NCBI GenBank assembly: GCA_039566865.1
Contig: CM076948.1
Coordinates: forward strand, 18,239,001 to 18,303,000
DNA: 64,000 bases
Source of the DNA: Aurelia coerulea
Taxonomy: Eukaryota; Cnidaria; Scyphozoa; Semaeostomeae; Ulmaridae
Direction of reading: 5' to 3'
Shown here: positions 40,601-50,796 of the stretch, in pieces
How positions within the stretch are numbered: the first letter of the stretch is position 1
Layout of the letters: every line of letters begins with the position of its first letter
The notes under the pieces: generated by a model
What the model saw: the letters and a program-made list of their open reading frames with translations, nothing else
The model's database searches: none
Told to the model about the DNA's origin: nothing
Made by a program: the position numbers and the translations under genes

Positions 40601-43315
40601 ACTAAAGTTTTAAAGGAAGATGAGCGCAATCCTCTTTATAATATAAATCGTAGCTACCAAAGTGCGTCAATCGACAGTTTTTGTTTTTAAATTTTGTTTT
40701 CTTTGAGAGAAAAATTATTTAATTAATAGATGCTTGTTTATGCAGTTAAGTTAAAATGAGAATAAAGAAAAAACTAATGTCTATAGTAATGTTTCCAAGA
40801 ATGGTTGCTGCAGCACTAAAATAGTGCTATAAAAGAAGATACTGGCAGAACAAAAAAGTTTTAAAGAACAATGAGTGCATATCTCTTTATAATATAAATT
40901 GTCGCTACTAAAGTACGTTAACTCGCACTTTTTGTGTTTATATCTTGTTTTCCTTGAGAAAATAAACATTTTATTAATCGATGTTTCTTTATGCAGTAAA
41001 GCTAAAATGAGAATAAAGAAAAAACTAATGTCTATAGTAATGTATCGAAGAAGGGTTGCTGCAGCACTAATATAGTGCTATAAAAGAAGTTACTGGCAGA
41101 ACTAAAGTTTTAAAGGAAGATGAGCGCAATCCTCTTTATAATATAAAGTGTAGCTACTAAAGTACGTTATCCCACACTTTTTTTGTATATATTTTGTTTT
41201 GTTTAAGATAATAAACATTTTATCAATCGATGTTTGTTTATGCAGTAGAGCTAAAAGGAGTCTAGAGAAAAAACTAATGTCTATAGTAATGTTTCCAAGA
41301 ATGGTTGCTGCAGCACTAATATAGTGCTATAAAAGAAATTACTGGCAGAACTAAAGTTTTAAAGAACGATGAGTGCATTCTCTTTATAATATAAATTGTA
41401 GCTATTAAAGTACGTTAACCCACACTTTTTGTGTTTATATTTTGTTTTCTTTGAGAAAATAAACATTTTATTAATAGATGTTTTTTATGCAGTAAAGATA
41501 AAATGAGACTAAAGAAAAAAACTAATGTCTATATTAATGTTTCCAAGAATGGTTGCTGCAGCACTAATATAGTGCTATGAAAGAAATTACTGGCAGAACT
41601 AAAGTTTTAAAGAACGATGAGTGCAATTCTCTTTATGATATAAATTGTAGCTACTAAAGTACGTTAACCCACACTTTTCGTGTTTATATTTTGTTTTCTT
41701 TGAGAAAATAAACATTTAATTAATCGATGTTTGTTTATGCAGTAAAGCTAAAATGAGACTAAAGAAAATACTAATGTCTATTATAATGTTTCCAAGATCG
41801 GTTGCTGCAGCACTTATAGAGTGCTATAAAAGAAATTACTAGTAGAACTAAAGTTTTAAAGAACGATGAGTTCAATTCTCTTTATAATATAAATTGTAGC
41901 TACTAAAGTACGTTAATTCACAGTTTTTGTGTTTATATTTTGTTTTCTTTAAGAAAATAAACATTTTATTAATCGATGTTTGTTTATGAAGTAAAGCTAA
42001 AATGAGACTAAAGAAAAAAGTAATGGCTATAGTAATGTTTCCAAGAAGGGTTGCTGCAGCACTAATAGAGTGCTATGAAAGAAATTACTGGCAGAACTAA
42101 AGTTTTAAAGAACGATGAGTGCACTTCTCTGCATAATATAAATTGTAGCTTCTAAAGTACGTTAACCCACACTTTTTGTGTTTATATTTTTTTTTCTTTG
42201 AGAAAATAAACAATTTATTAATCGATGTTTTTTATGCAGTAAAGCTAAAATGAGACTAAAGAAAAAACTACTGTCTATAGTAATGTTTCCAAGAATGGTT
42301 GCTGCAGCACTGAAATAGTGCTATAAAAGAAGATACTGGCAGAACTAAAGTTTTAAAGAACAATGAGTGCATATCTCTTTATAATATAAATTGTCGCTAC
42401 TAAAGTACGTTAACTCGCACTTTTTGTGTTTATATCTTGTTTTCCTTAAGAAAATAAACATTTTATTAACAGATGTTTGTCTATGCAGTAAAGATAAAAT
42501 GAGACTAAAGAAAAAACTAATGTCTATAGTAATGTTTCCAAGAAGGGTTGCTGCAGGACTAATAGAGTGCTATAAAAGAAATTACTGGCAGAACTAAAGT
42601 TTTAAAGAACGATGAGTGCAATTCTCTTTATAATATAAATTGTCGCTACTAAAGTACGTTAACTCGCACTTTTTGTGTTTATATCTTGTTTTCCTTGAGA
42701 AATTAAACATTTTATTAATAGATATTTTTCTATGCAGTAAAGATAAAATGAGACTAAAGAAAAAACTAATGTCTATAGTAATGTTTCCAAGAAGGGTTGT
42801 TGCAGCACTATTAAAGTGCTATAAAAGAAGTTACTGGCATAACTAAAGTTTTAAAGAACGATGAATGCAATCCTCTTTATAATATAAATTGTAGCTACCA
42901 AAGTGCGTCAATCCACAGTTTTACTTTTTAAATTTTGCTTTCTTTGAGAGAAAAATTATTTAATCAATCGATGTTCGTTGATGCAGTAAAAATAAAACGA
43001 CACTAAAGAAAAAACTAATATCTATAGTAATGTTTCCAAGAATGGTTGCTTCAGCACTAATATAGTTTTATAAAAGAAATTACTGGCAGAACTAAAGTTT
43101 TAAAGAATGATGAGTGCAATACTGTATATAATATAAATTGTAGCTACTAAAGTACGTTAACCCACGCTTTTTGTGTTTATATTTTGTGTTCTTTGAGAGA
43201 TGAATATTTAATTAATAGATTCTTGCATATGCAGTAAAGCTAAAACGAGACTAAAGAAAAAACTAATGGCTATAGCAATGTTTCCAAGAATGGTTGCTGC
43301 AGCACTAATATAACG
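37655..43315 (+). repeat. Mixed stretch with the tttcgaagaaggg subfamily
   Basis: About 23 monomers. Several combine tttcgaagaagggttgc with gctttagcac, so they lose the CTGCAG palindrome (ttcg at 37801, 38549, 39546 and 39795; spacings 748, 997 and 249 bp). Other copies have taatgtatcgaag (near 38790 and 41043) or tatattttgttttgtttaag with gcagtagagc (near 38945, 39690 and 41190). The first clear copies of the caatc(c/g)acag subfamily appear near 40165. No non-satellite sequence is present. Confidence 0.85.
39945..40940 (+). repeat. Tandem dimer duplication, 500 bp
   Basis: Two monomers, one of the gcgtcaatcgacag type and one with gaagatactggcag and aacaaaaaagttttaaag, are duplicated at an offset of 500 bp (atataaatcg at 40141 and 40641). 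Both copies share the otherwise rare tcgacag, the run of extra A residues before gttttaaag, and gaacaatgagtgcatatc, so the duplication is recent relative to the rest of the array. Confidence 0.88.
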
Positions 43316-45720
43316 CTATAAAAGAAGTTACTGGCAGAACTAAATTTTTAAAGGAAGATGAGCGCAATCCTCTTTATAATATAAATTGTAGCTACTAGAG
43401 TACGTCAATCCACAGTTTTTGTTTTTTAATTTTGTTTTCTTTGAGAGAAGAATTATTTAATTAATCGATGTTCGTTTATGCAGTAAAGCTAAAACGACAC
43501 TAAAGAAAGTACTAATGTCTATAGTAATGTTTCCAAGAAGGGTTGCTGCATCACTAATAGAGTGCTATGAAAGAAATTACTGGCAGAACTAAAGTTTTAA
43601 AGAACGATGAGTGCAATTCTCTTTATGATATAAATTGTAGCTACTAAAGTACGTTAACCCACACTTTTTGTGTTTATATTTTGTTTTCTTTGAGATTATA
43701 AACATTTTATTAATCGATGTTTTTTATGCAGTAAAGCTAAAATGAGACTAAAGAAAAGACTAATGGCTATAGTAATGTTTCCAAGAAGGGTTGCTGCAGC
43801 ACTAATAGAGTGCTATGAAAGAATTTACTGGCAGAACTAAAGTTTTAAAGAACGATGAGTGCAATTCTCTTTATGATATAAATTGTAGCTACTAAAGTAC
43901 TTTAACCCACACTTTTTGTGTTGATATCTTGTTTTCATTGAGAAAATAAACATTTTATTAATATATGTTTGTTTATGCAGTAAAGATAAAATGAGACTAA
44001 AGGAAAAACTAATTTCTATAGTAATGCTTCCAAGAATGGTTGCTGCAGCACTAATATAGTGCTATAAAAGATGTTACTGGCAGAACTAAAGTTTTAAAGA
44101 ACGATGAAATCAATTCTCTTTATAATATAAATTGTAGCTGCTAAAGTACGTTAACCCACAATTTTTGTGTTTATATTTTGTGTTCTTTGAGAAAATAAAC
44201 ATTTGATTAATAGATTCTTGTTGATGCAGTAGAGCTAAAATGAGACGAAAGAAAAAACTAATGGCTATAGCAATGTTTCCAAGAATGGTTGCTGCAGCAC
44301 TGATATAATGCTATAAAAGAAGTTACGTGCAGAACTAAAGTTTTAAAGAACGATGAGTTCAATTCTCTTTATAATATAAATTGTAGCTACTAAAGTACGT
44401 TAATTCACACTTTTTGTGTTTTTATTTTGTTTTCTTTAAGAAAATAAACATTTTATTAATCGATGTTTGTTTATGCAGTAAAGATAAAATGAGACTAAAG
44501 GAAAAACTAATTTCTATAGTAATGCTTCCAAGAATGGTTGCTGCAGCACTAATAAAGTGCTATAAAAGAAGTTACTGGCAGAACTAAATTTTTAAAGGAA
44601 GATGAGCGCAATCCTCTTTATAATATAAATTGTAGCTACTAGAGTACGTCAATCCACAGTTTTTGTTTTTTAATTTTGTTTTCTTTGAGAGAAGAATTAT
44701 TTAATTAATCGATGTTCGTTTATGCAGTAAAGCTAAAACGACACTACAGAAAGTACTAATGTCTATAGTAATGTTTCCAAGAAGGGTTGCTGCATCACTA
44801 ATAGAGTGCTATGAAAGAAATTACTGGCAGAACTAAAGTTTTAAAGAACGATGAGTGCAATTCTCTTTATGATATAAATTGTAGCTACTAAAGTACTTTA
44901 ACCCACACTTTTCGTGTTTATATTTTGTTTTCTTTGAGATTATAAACATTTTATTAATCGATGTTTTTTATGCAGTAAAGCTAAAATGAGACTAAAGAAA
45001 AAACTAATGGCTATAGTAATGTTTCCAAGAAGGGTTGCTGCAGCACTAATAGAGTGCTATGAAAGAAATTACTGGCAGAACTAAAGTTTTAAAGAACGAT
45101 GAGTGCATTTCTCTTTATAATATAAATTGTAGCTACTAAAGTACGTTAACCCACACTTTTTGTGTTTATATCTTGTTTTCATTGAGAAAATAAACATTTT
45201 ATTAATAGATGTTTGTTTATGCAGTAAAGATAAAATGAGACTAAAGGAAAAACTAATTTCTATAGTAATGCTTCCAAGAATGGTTGCTGCAGCACTAATA
45301 TAGTGCTATAAAAGACGTTACTGGCAGAACTAAAGTTTTAAAGAACGATGAAATCAATTCTCTTTATAATATAAATTGTAGCTGCTAAAGTACGTTAACC
45401 CACAATTTTTGTGTTTATATTTTGTGTTCTTTGAGAAAATAAACATTTGATTAATAGATTCTTGTTGATGCAGTAGAGCTAAAATGAGACGAAAGAAAAA
45501 ACTAATGGCTATAGCAATGTTTCCAAGAATGGTTGCTGCAGCACTGATATAATGCTATAAAAGAAGTTACGTGCAGAACTAAAGTTTTAAAGAACGATGA
45601 GTTCAATTCTCTTTATAATATAAATTGTAGCTACTAAAGTACGTTTATTCACACTTTTTGTGTTTATATTTTGTTTTCTTTAAGAAAATAAACATTTTAT
45701 TAATCGATGTTTGTTTATGC
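43315..45720 (+). repeat. Pentameric higher-order repeat, 1,244 bp, two copies
   Basis: Copy 1 is about 43315-44558 and copy 2 about 44559-45720. The motif gatgcagtagagc is at 44223 and 45467, and ggttgctgcatcac at 43541 and 44785, both exactly 1,244 bp apart. Shared variants include aaatttttaaaggaag, gagagaagaattatt, gaaagtactaatg, gagattataaac, aatgcttccaagaatgg and cgatgaaatcaattc. Confidence 0.92.
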
Positions 45721-46004
45721 AGTAAAGCTAAAATGAGACTAATGAAAAAAACTAATGTCTATAGTAATGTTTCAAGAAGGGTTGCTGCCGCACTAATAGA
45801 GTGCTATGAAAGAAATTACTGGCAGAACTAAAGTTTTAAAGAACGATGAGTGCAATTCTCTTTATAATATAAATTGTCGCTACTAAAGTACGTTAACTCA
45901 CACTTTTTGTGTTTATATCTTGTTTTCCTTGAGAAAGTAAACATTTTATTAATCGATGTTTGTTTATGCAGTAAAGCTAAAATGAGACTAAAGAAAAATG
46001 TAAT

Positions 46005-46020
46005 GGCTATAGGGCTATAG
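46005..46020 (+). repeat. 8-bp tandem duplication (ggctatag x2)
   Basis: ggctatag at 46005-46012 is repeated directly at 46013-46020, between taat and taatgtttcc. Neighbouring monomers have one copy. It lengthens this unit and accounts for most of the shift from 992 bp to 1,003 bp in the spacing 45467-46470. Confidence 0.93.
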
Positions 46021-47358
46021 TAATGTTTCCAAGAAGGGTTGCTGCAGTACTAATAGAGTGCTATGAAAGAAATTATTGGCAGAACTAAAGTTTTAAAGAA
46101 CGATGAGTGCATTTCTCTTTATAGTATATATTTTAGCTACTAAAGTACGTTAACCCACACTTTTTGTGTTTATAATTTGTTTTCTTTGAGAAGATAAAAA
46201 TTTAATTAATCGATGTTTTTTATGCAGTAAAGCTAAAATGAGACTAAAGAAAAAACTAATGTCTATAGTAATGTTTCCAAGAATGGTTGCTGCAGCACTA
46301 ATATAGTGCTATAAAAGACGTTACTGGCAGAACTAAAGTTTTAAAGAACGATGAAATCAATTCTCTTTATAATATAAATTGTAGCTGCTAAAGTACGTTA
46401 ACCCACAATTCTTGTGTCTATATTTTGTGTTCTTTGAGAAAATAAACATTTGATTAATAGATTCTTGTTGATGCAGTAGAGCTAAAATGAGACGAAAGAA
46501 AAAACTAATGGCTATAGCAATGTTTCCAAGAATGGTTGCTGCAGCACTGATATAATGCTATAAAAGAAGTTACGTGCAGAACTAAAGTTTTAAAGAACGA
46601 TGAGTTCAATTCTCTTTATAATATAAATTGTAGCTACTAAAGTACGTTTATTCACACTTTTTGTGTTTATATTTTGTTTTCTTTAAGAAAATAAACATTT
46701 TATTAATCGATGTTTGTTTATGCAGTAAAGCTAAAATGAGACTAATGAAAAAAACTAATGTCTATAGTAATGTTTCCAAGAATGGTTTCTGCAGCACTAA
46801 TATAGTGCTATAAAAGAAGGTACTGGCAGAACTAAAGTTTAAAGAACGATGAGTGCAATTCTCTTTATGATATAAATTGTAGCTACTAAAGTACGTTAAC
46901 TAACACGTTTCGTGTTTTGTATTTTATTTTCTTTGAGAAAATAAACATCTAATTAATCGATGTTTGTTTATGTAGTAAAGATAAAATGAGACTAAAGAAA
47001 AATCTAATGTCTATAGTAATGTTTCCAAGAATGGTTGCTGCAGCACTTATAAAGTTCTATAAAAGAAGTTACTGGCAGAACTAAATTTTTAAAGGAAGAT
47101 GAGCGCAATCCTCTTTATAATATAAATTGTAGCTACTAGAGTACGTCAATCCACAGTTTTTGTTTTTTAATTTTGTTTTCTTTGAGAGAAGAATTATTTA
47201 ATTAATCGATGTTCGTTTATGCAGTAAAGCTAAAACGACACTAAAGAAAGTACTAATGTCTATAGTAATGTTTCCAAGAAGGGTTGCTGCATCACTAATA
47301 GAGTGCTATGAAAGAAATTACTGGCAGAACTAAAGTTTTAAAGAACGATGAGTGCAAT

Positions 47359-47388
47359 ACTCTTTATAATATATAATATAAATTGTAG
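47359..47388 (+). repeat. Expanded TATA-like segment shared by three monomers
   Basis: The usual ctctttataatataaattg is lengthened to ctctttataatatataat followed by ataaattg, a gain of about 9 bp. Related forms occur near 22471 (ataatacataatataaattg) and 60413 (ttataatatacaatat). In all three the gtgcaata(c/t) variant precedes and gttaactaacacg follows, so they form one small family dispersed over 38 kb. Confidence 0.8.
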
Positions 47389-49508
47389 CTACTAAAGTAC
47401 GTTAACTAACACGTTTCGTGTTTATATTTTGTTTTCTTTGAGAAACTAAACATCTAATTAATCGATGTTTGTTTATGTAGTAAAGATCAAACGAGACTAA
47501 AGAAAAATCTAATGTCTATAGTAATGTTTCCAAGAATGGTTGCTGCAGCACTTTTAAAGTTCTATAAAAGAAGTTACTGGCAGAACTAAATTTTTAAAGG
47601 AAGATGAGCGCAATCCTCTTTATAATATAAATTGTAGCTACTAGAGTACGTCAATCCACAGTTTTTGTTTTTTGATTTTGTTTTCTTTGAGAGAAGAATT
47701 ATTTAATTAATCGATGTTCGTTTATGCAGTAAAGCTAAAACGACACTAAAGAAAGTACTAATGTCTATAGTAATGTTTCCAAGAAGGGTTGCTGCATCAC
47801 TAATAGAGTGCTATGAAAGAAATTACTGGCAGAACTAAAGTTTTAAAGAACGATGAGTGCAATTCTCTTTATGATGTAAATTGTAGCTACTAAAGTACGT
47901 TCACCCACACTTTTCGTGTTTATATTTTGTTTTTGTTGAGAAATGCAAAAAAATAATTAATCGATGTTTGTTTATGCAGTAATGATGATAAAATGAGACT
48001 AAGGAAAAAACTAATGTCCATAGTAATGTTTCCAAGAAGGGTTGCTTTAGCACTAATATAGTGCTATAAAAGAAATTACTGGCAGAACTAAAGTTTTAAA
48101 GAACGATGAGTGCAATTCTATTTATGATATAAATTGTAGCTACTAAAGTACGTTAACTAACACTTTTTGTGTTTATATCTTGTTTTGCTTGAGAAAATAA
48201 ACATTTTATTAATCGATGTTTCTTTATGCAGTAAAGCTAAAATGAGACCAAAGAAAAAACTAATGTCTATAGTAATGTTTCCAAGAATGGTTGCTGCAGC
48301 ACTAATATAGTGCTATAAATAAATTACTGGCAGAACTAAAGTTTTAAAGAACGATGAGTGCAATTCTCTTTATGATATAGATTGTAGCTACTAAAGTACG
48401 TTAACTAACACTTTTCGTGTTTATATCTTGTTTTGCTTGAGAAAATAAACATTTTATTAATCGATGTTTCTTTATGCAGTAAAGCTAAAATGAGACCAAA
48501 GAAAAAACTAATGTCTATAGTAATGTTTCCAAGAATGGTTGCTGCAGCACTAATATAGTGCTATAAATAAATTGCTGGCAGAACTAAAGTTTTAAAGAAC
48601 GATGAGTGCAATTCTCTTTATAATATGAATTGTAGCTACTAAAGTACGTTAACCCACACTTTTTGTGTTTATAGTTTGTTTTCTTTGAGATTATAAACAT
48701 TTTATTAATCGATGTTTGTTTATGCAATAAAGCTAAAATGAGAATAAAGAAAAAACTAATGTCTATAGTAATGTTTTCAACAAGGGTTGCTTTAGCACTA
48801 ATATTGTGCTATAAAAGAAATTACTGGCAGAACTAAAGTTTTAAAGAACGATGAGTGCAATTCTCTTTATAATATAAATTGTAGCTACTAAAGTACGTCA
48901 ATCCACAGTGTTTGTTTTTCAATTTTGTTTTCTTTGAGAGAAAAATTATTTAATTAATCGATGTTTGTTTATGCAGTAAATCTAAAACGACACTAAAGAA
49001 AAAACTAATGTCTATAGTAAAGTTTTCAACAAGGGTTGCTTTAGCACTAATATTGTGCTATAAAAGAAATTACTGGCAGAACTAAAGTTTTAAAGAACGA
49101 TGAGTGCAATTCTCTTTATAATATAAATTGTAGCTACTAAAGTACGTTAATCCAGACTTTTTGTGTTTATATTTTGTTTTCTTTAATAAAATAAACATTT
49201 AATTAATCGATGTTTTTTATGCAGTAAAGCTAAAACGAGACTAAAGAAAGTACTAATGTCTATAGCAATGTTTCCAAGAAGGGTTGCTGCAACACTAATA
49301 GAGTGCTATGAAAGAAATTACTGGCAGAACTAAAGTTTTAAAGAACGATGAGTGCAATTCTCTTTATAATATAAATTGTAGCTACTAAAGTACGTTAATC
49401 CAGACTTTTTGTGTTTATATTTTGTTTTCTTTGAGAAAATAAGCATTTAATTAATCGATGTTTTTTATGCAGTAAAGCTAAAATGAGACTAAAGAACAGA
49501 TGTCCATA

Positions 49509-50051
49509 GTAATGTTTCCAAGAATGGTTGCTGCAGCACTAATATAGTGCTATAAAAGAAGTTACTGGCAGAACTAAAGTTTTAAAGAACGATGAGTGCA
49601 ATTCTCTTTATAATATAAATTGTAGCTACTAAAGTACATTAACTAACACTTTTCGTGTTTATATTTTGTTTTTGTTGAGAAATGAAAAAATAATTAATCG
49701 ATGTTGGTTTAAGCAGTAAAGATGATAAAATTAGACTAAGGAAAAAACTAATGTCCATAGTAATGTTTCCAAGAAGGGTTGCTGCAGCACTAATACAGTG
49801 CTATAAAAGAAATTACTGGCAGAACTAAAGTTTTAAAGAACGATGAGTGCAATTCTCTTTATAATATAAATTGTAGCTACTACAGTACGTTATCCCACAC
49901 TTTTTGTGTTTATATTTTGTTTTTGTTGAGAAATGAAAAAATAATTAATCGATGTTTGTTTATGCAGTAAAGCTAAAATGAGAATAAAGAAAAAACTAAT
50001 GTCTATAGAATGTTTCCAAGAATGGTTGCTGCAGCACTAATATAGTCCTAT
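49509..50051 (+). repeat. Segment shared with 18898-19440
   Basis: About 540 bp (just over two monomers) align to 18898-19440 at a constant offset of 30,611 bp (19021 with 49632; 19391 with 50002). They share aagtacattaactaac, agatgataaaattagac, tactacagtacgttatcc, the tctatagaatgtttcc deletion and atagtcctataaaag. Upstream of the block the two sites differ (aagaacagatgtcc against aagaaaaaactaatgtc). A few substitutions separate them, for example gatgttggtttaagc near 49701. Confidence 0.9.
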
Positions 50052-50641
50052 AAAAGAAGTTACTCGCAGAACTAAAGCTTTAAAGGAAGATGAGCGCAAT
50101 CCTCTTTATAATATAAATTGTAGCTACCAAAGTGCGTCAATCCACAGATTTTCTTTTAAAATTTTGTTTTCTTTGAGAGAAGAATTACTTAATTAATCGA
50201 TGTTCGTTGATGCAGTAAAAAAAATACGACACTAAAGAAAAATCTAATGTCTATAGAAATGTTTCCAAGAAGGGTTGCTGCAGCACTAACATAGTGCTAT
50301 AAAAGAAATTACTGGCAGAACTAAAGTTTTAAAGAACGATGAGTGCATTTCTCTTTATAATATAAATTGTAGCTACTAAAGTACGTTAACCCACACTTTT
50401 TGTGTTTATATTTTGTTTTCTTTGAGAAAATAAACATTTTATTAATCGATGTTTTTTATGCAGTAAAGCTAAAATGAGACTAAAGAAAACACTAATGTCT
50501 ATAGTAATGTTTCCAAGAATGGTTGCTGCAGCACTGATAATAAGTGCTATAAAGAAGTTACTTGCAGAACTAAAGTTTTAAAGAACGATGAGTGCAATTC
50601 TCTTTATAATATAAATTGTAGCTACTAAAGTACGTTAACTC

Positions 50642-50654
50642 ACACTTTTTGTGT
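50642..50654. repeat. Short dyad ACAC-ttttt-GTGT in each monomer
   Basis: Arms ACAC (50642-50645) and GTGT (50651-50654) flank five T residues. In the sister variant aacacttttcgtgtt (for example near 18290, 49648 and 62195) the arms lengthen to five perfect pairs. The two bases that differ between variants leave the arms pairable. The element lies in the most variable part of the monomer and is largely lost in the caatccacag subfamily. Confidence 0.7.
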
Positions 50655-50773
50655 TTATATTTTGTTTTCTTTGAGAAAATAAACATTTTATTAATCGATG
50701 TTTGTTTATGCAGTAAAGCTAAAATGAGACTAAAGAAAAAACTAATGTCTATAGTAATGTTTCCAAGAATGGT

Positions 50774-50783
50774 TGCTGCAGCA
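50774..50783. repeat. 10-bp perfect palindrome TGCTGCAGCA
   Basis: TGCTGCAGCA is its own reverse complement and contains a PstI site (CTGCAG). It is present in most monomers of both halves and is among the most conserved stretches of the unit. Exceptions form small families: gctttagcac (for example 21905, 37812, 39558, 48046), gctgcatcac (43546, 44790, 47287, 47792) and single changes such as ctgcaggac at 42553. Confidence 0.9.
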
Positions 50784-50796
50784 CTAATATAGTGCT
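50780..50796. repeat. Inverted repeat AGCACT-n5-AGTGCT in each monomer
   Basis: Six-base arms AGCACT (50780-50785) and AGTGCT (50791-50796) surround a five-base loop. The loop varies between monomers (aatat, aatag, aaaat, aataa) while the arms are mostly kept. The right arm overlaps a second alternative dyad, tatag-tg-ctata. The loop type is one of the best subfamily markers. Hairpin formation is possible but not shown. Confidence 0.85.

Larger units (their letters stand above)
45720..47900 (+). repeat. Rearranged partial copies of the pentamer
   Basis: Pieces of the pentamer recur out of register: gatgcagtagagc again at 46470 (1,003 bp after 45467), and ggttgctgcatcac at 47282 and 47787 (505 bp apart). 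The array here also has the 8-bp duplication at 46005-46020 and expanded ataatat segments near 47363. Unequal exchange that shuffled pentamer parts would explain this. Confidence 0.82.

Noticed and set aside
47359..47388. Promoter with TATA box
   Set aside because: TATA-like strings occur in every monomer as a result of A+T richness. There is no associated gene or start-site context, so no promoter can be called.
50642..50654. Rho-independent terminator (dyad near T-run)
   Set aside because: The arms are 4-5 bp with little G+C, the T residues are in the loop and not after the stem, and the sequence is eukaryotic-type satellite.
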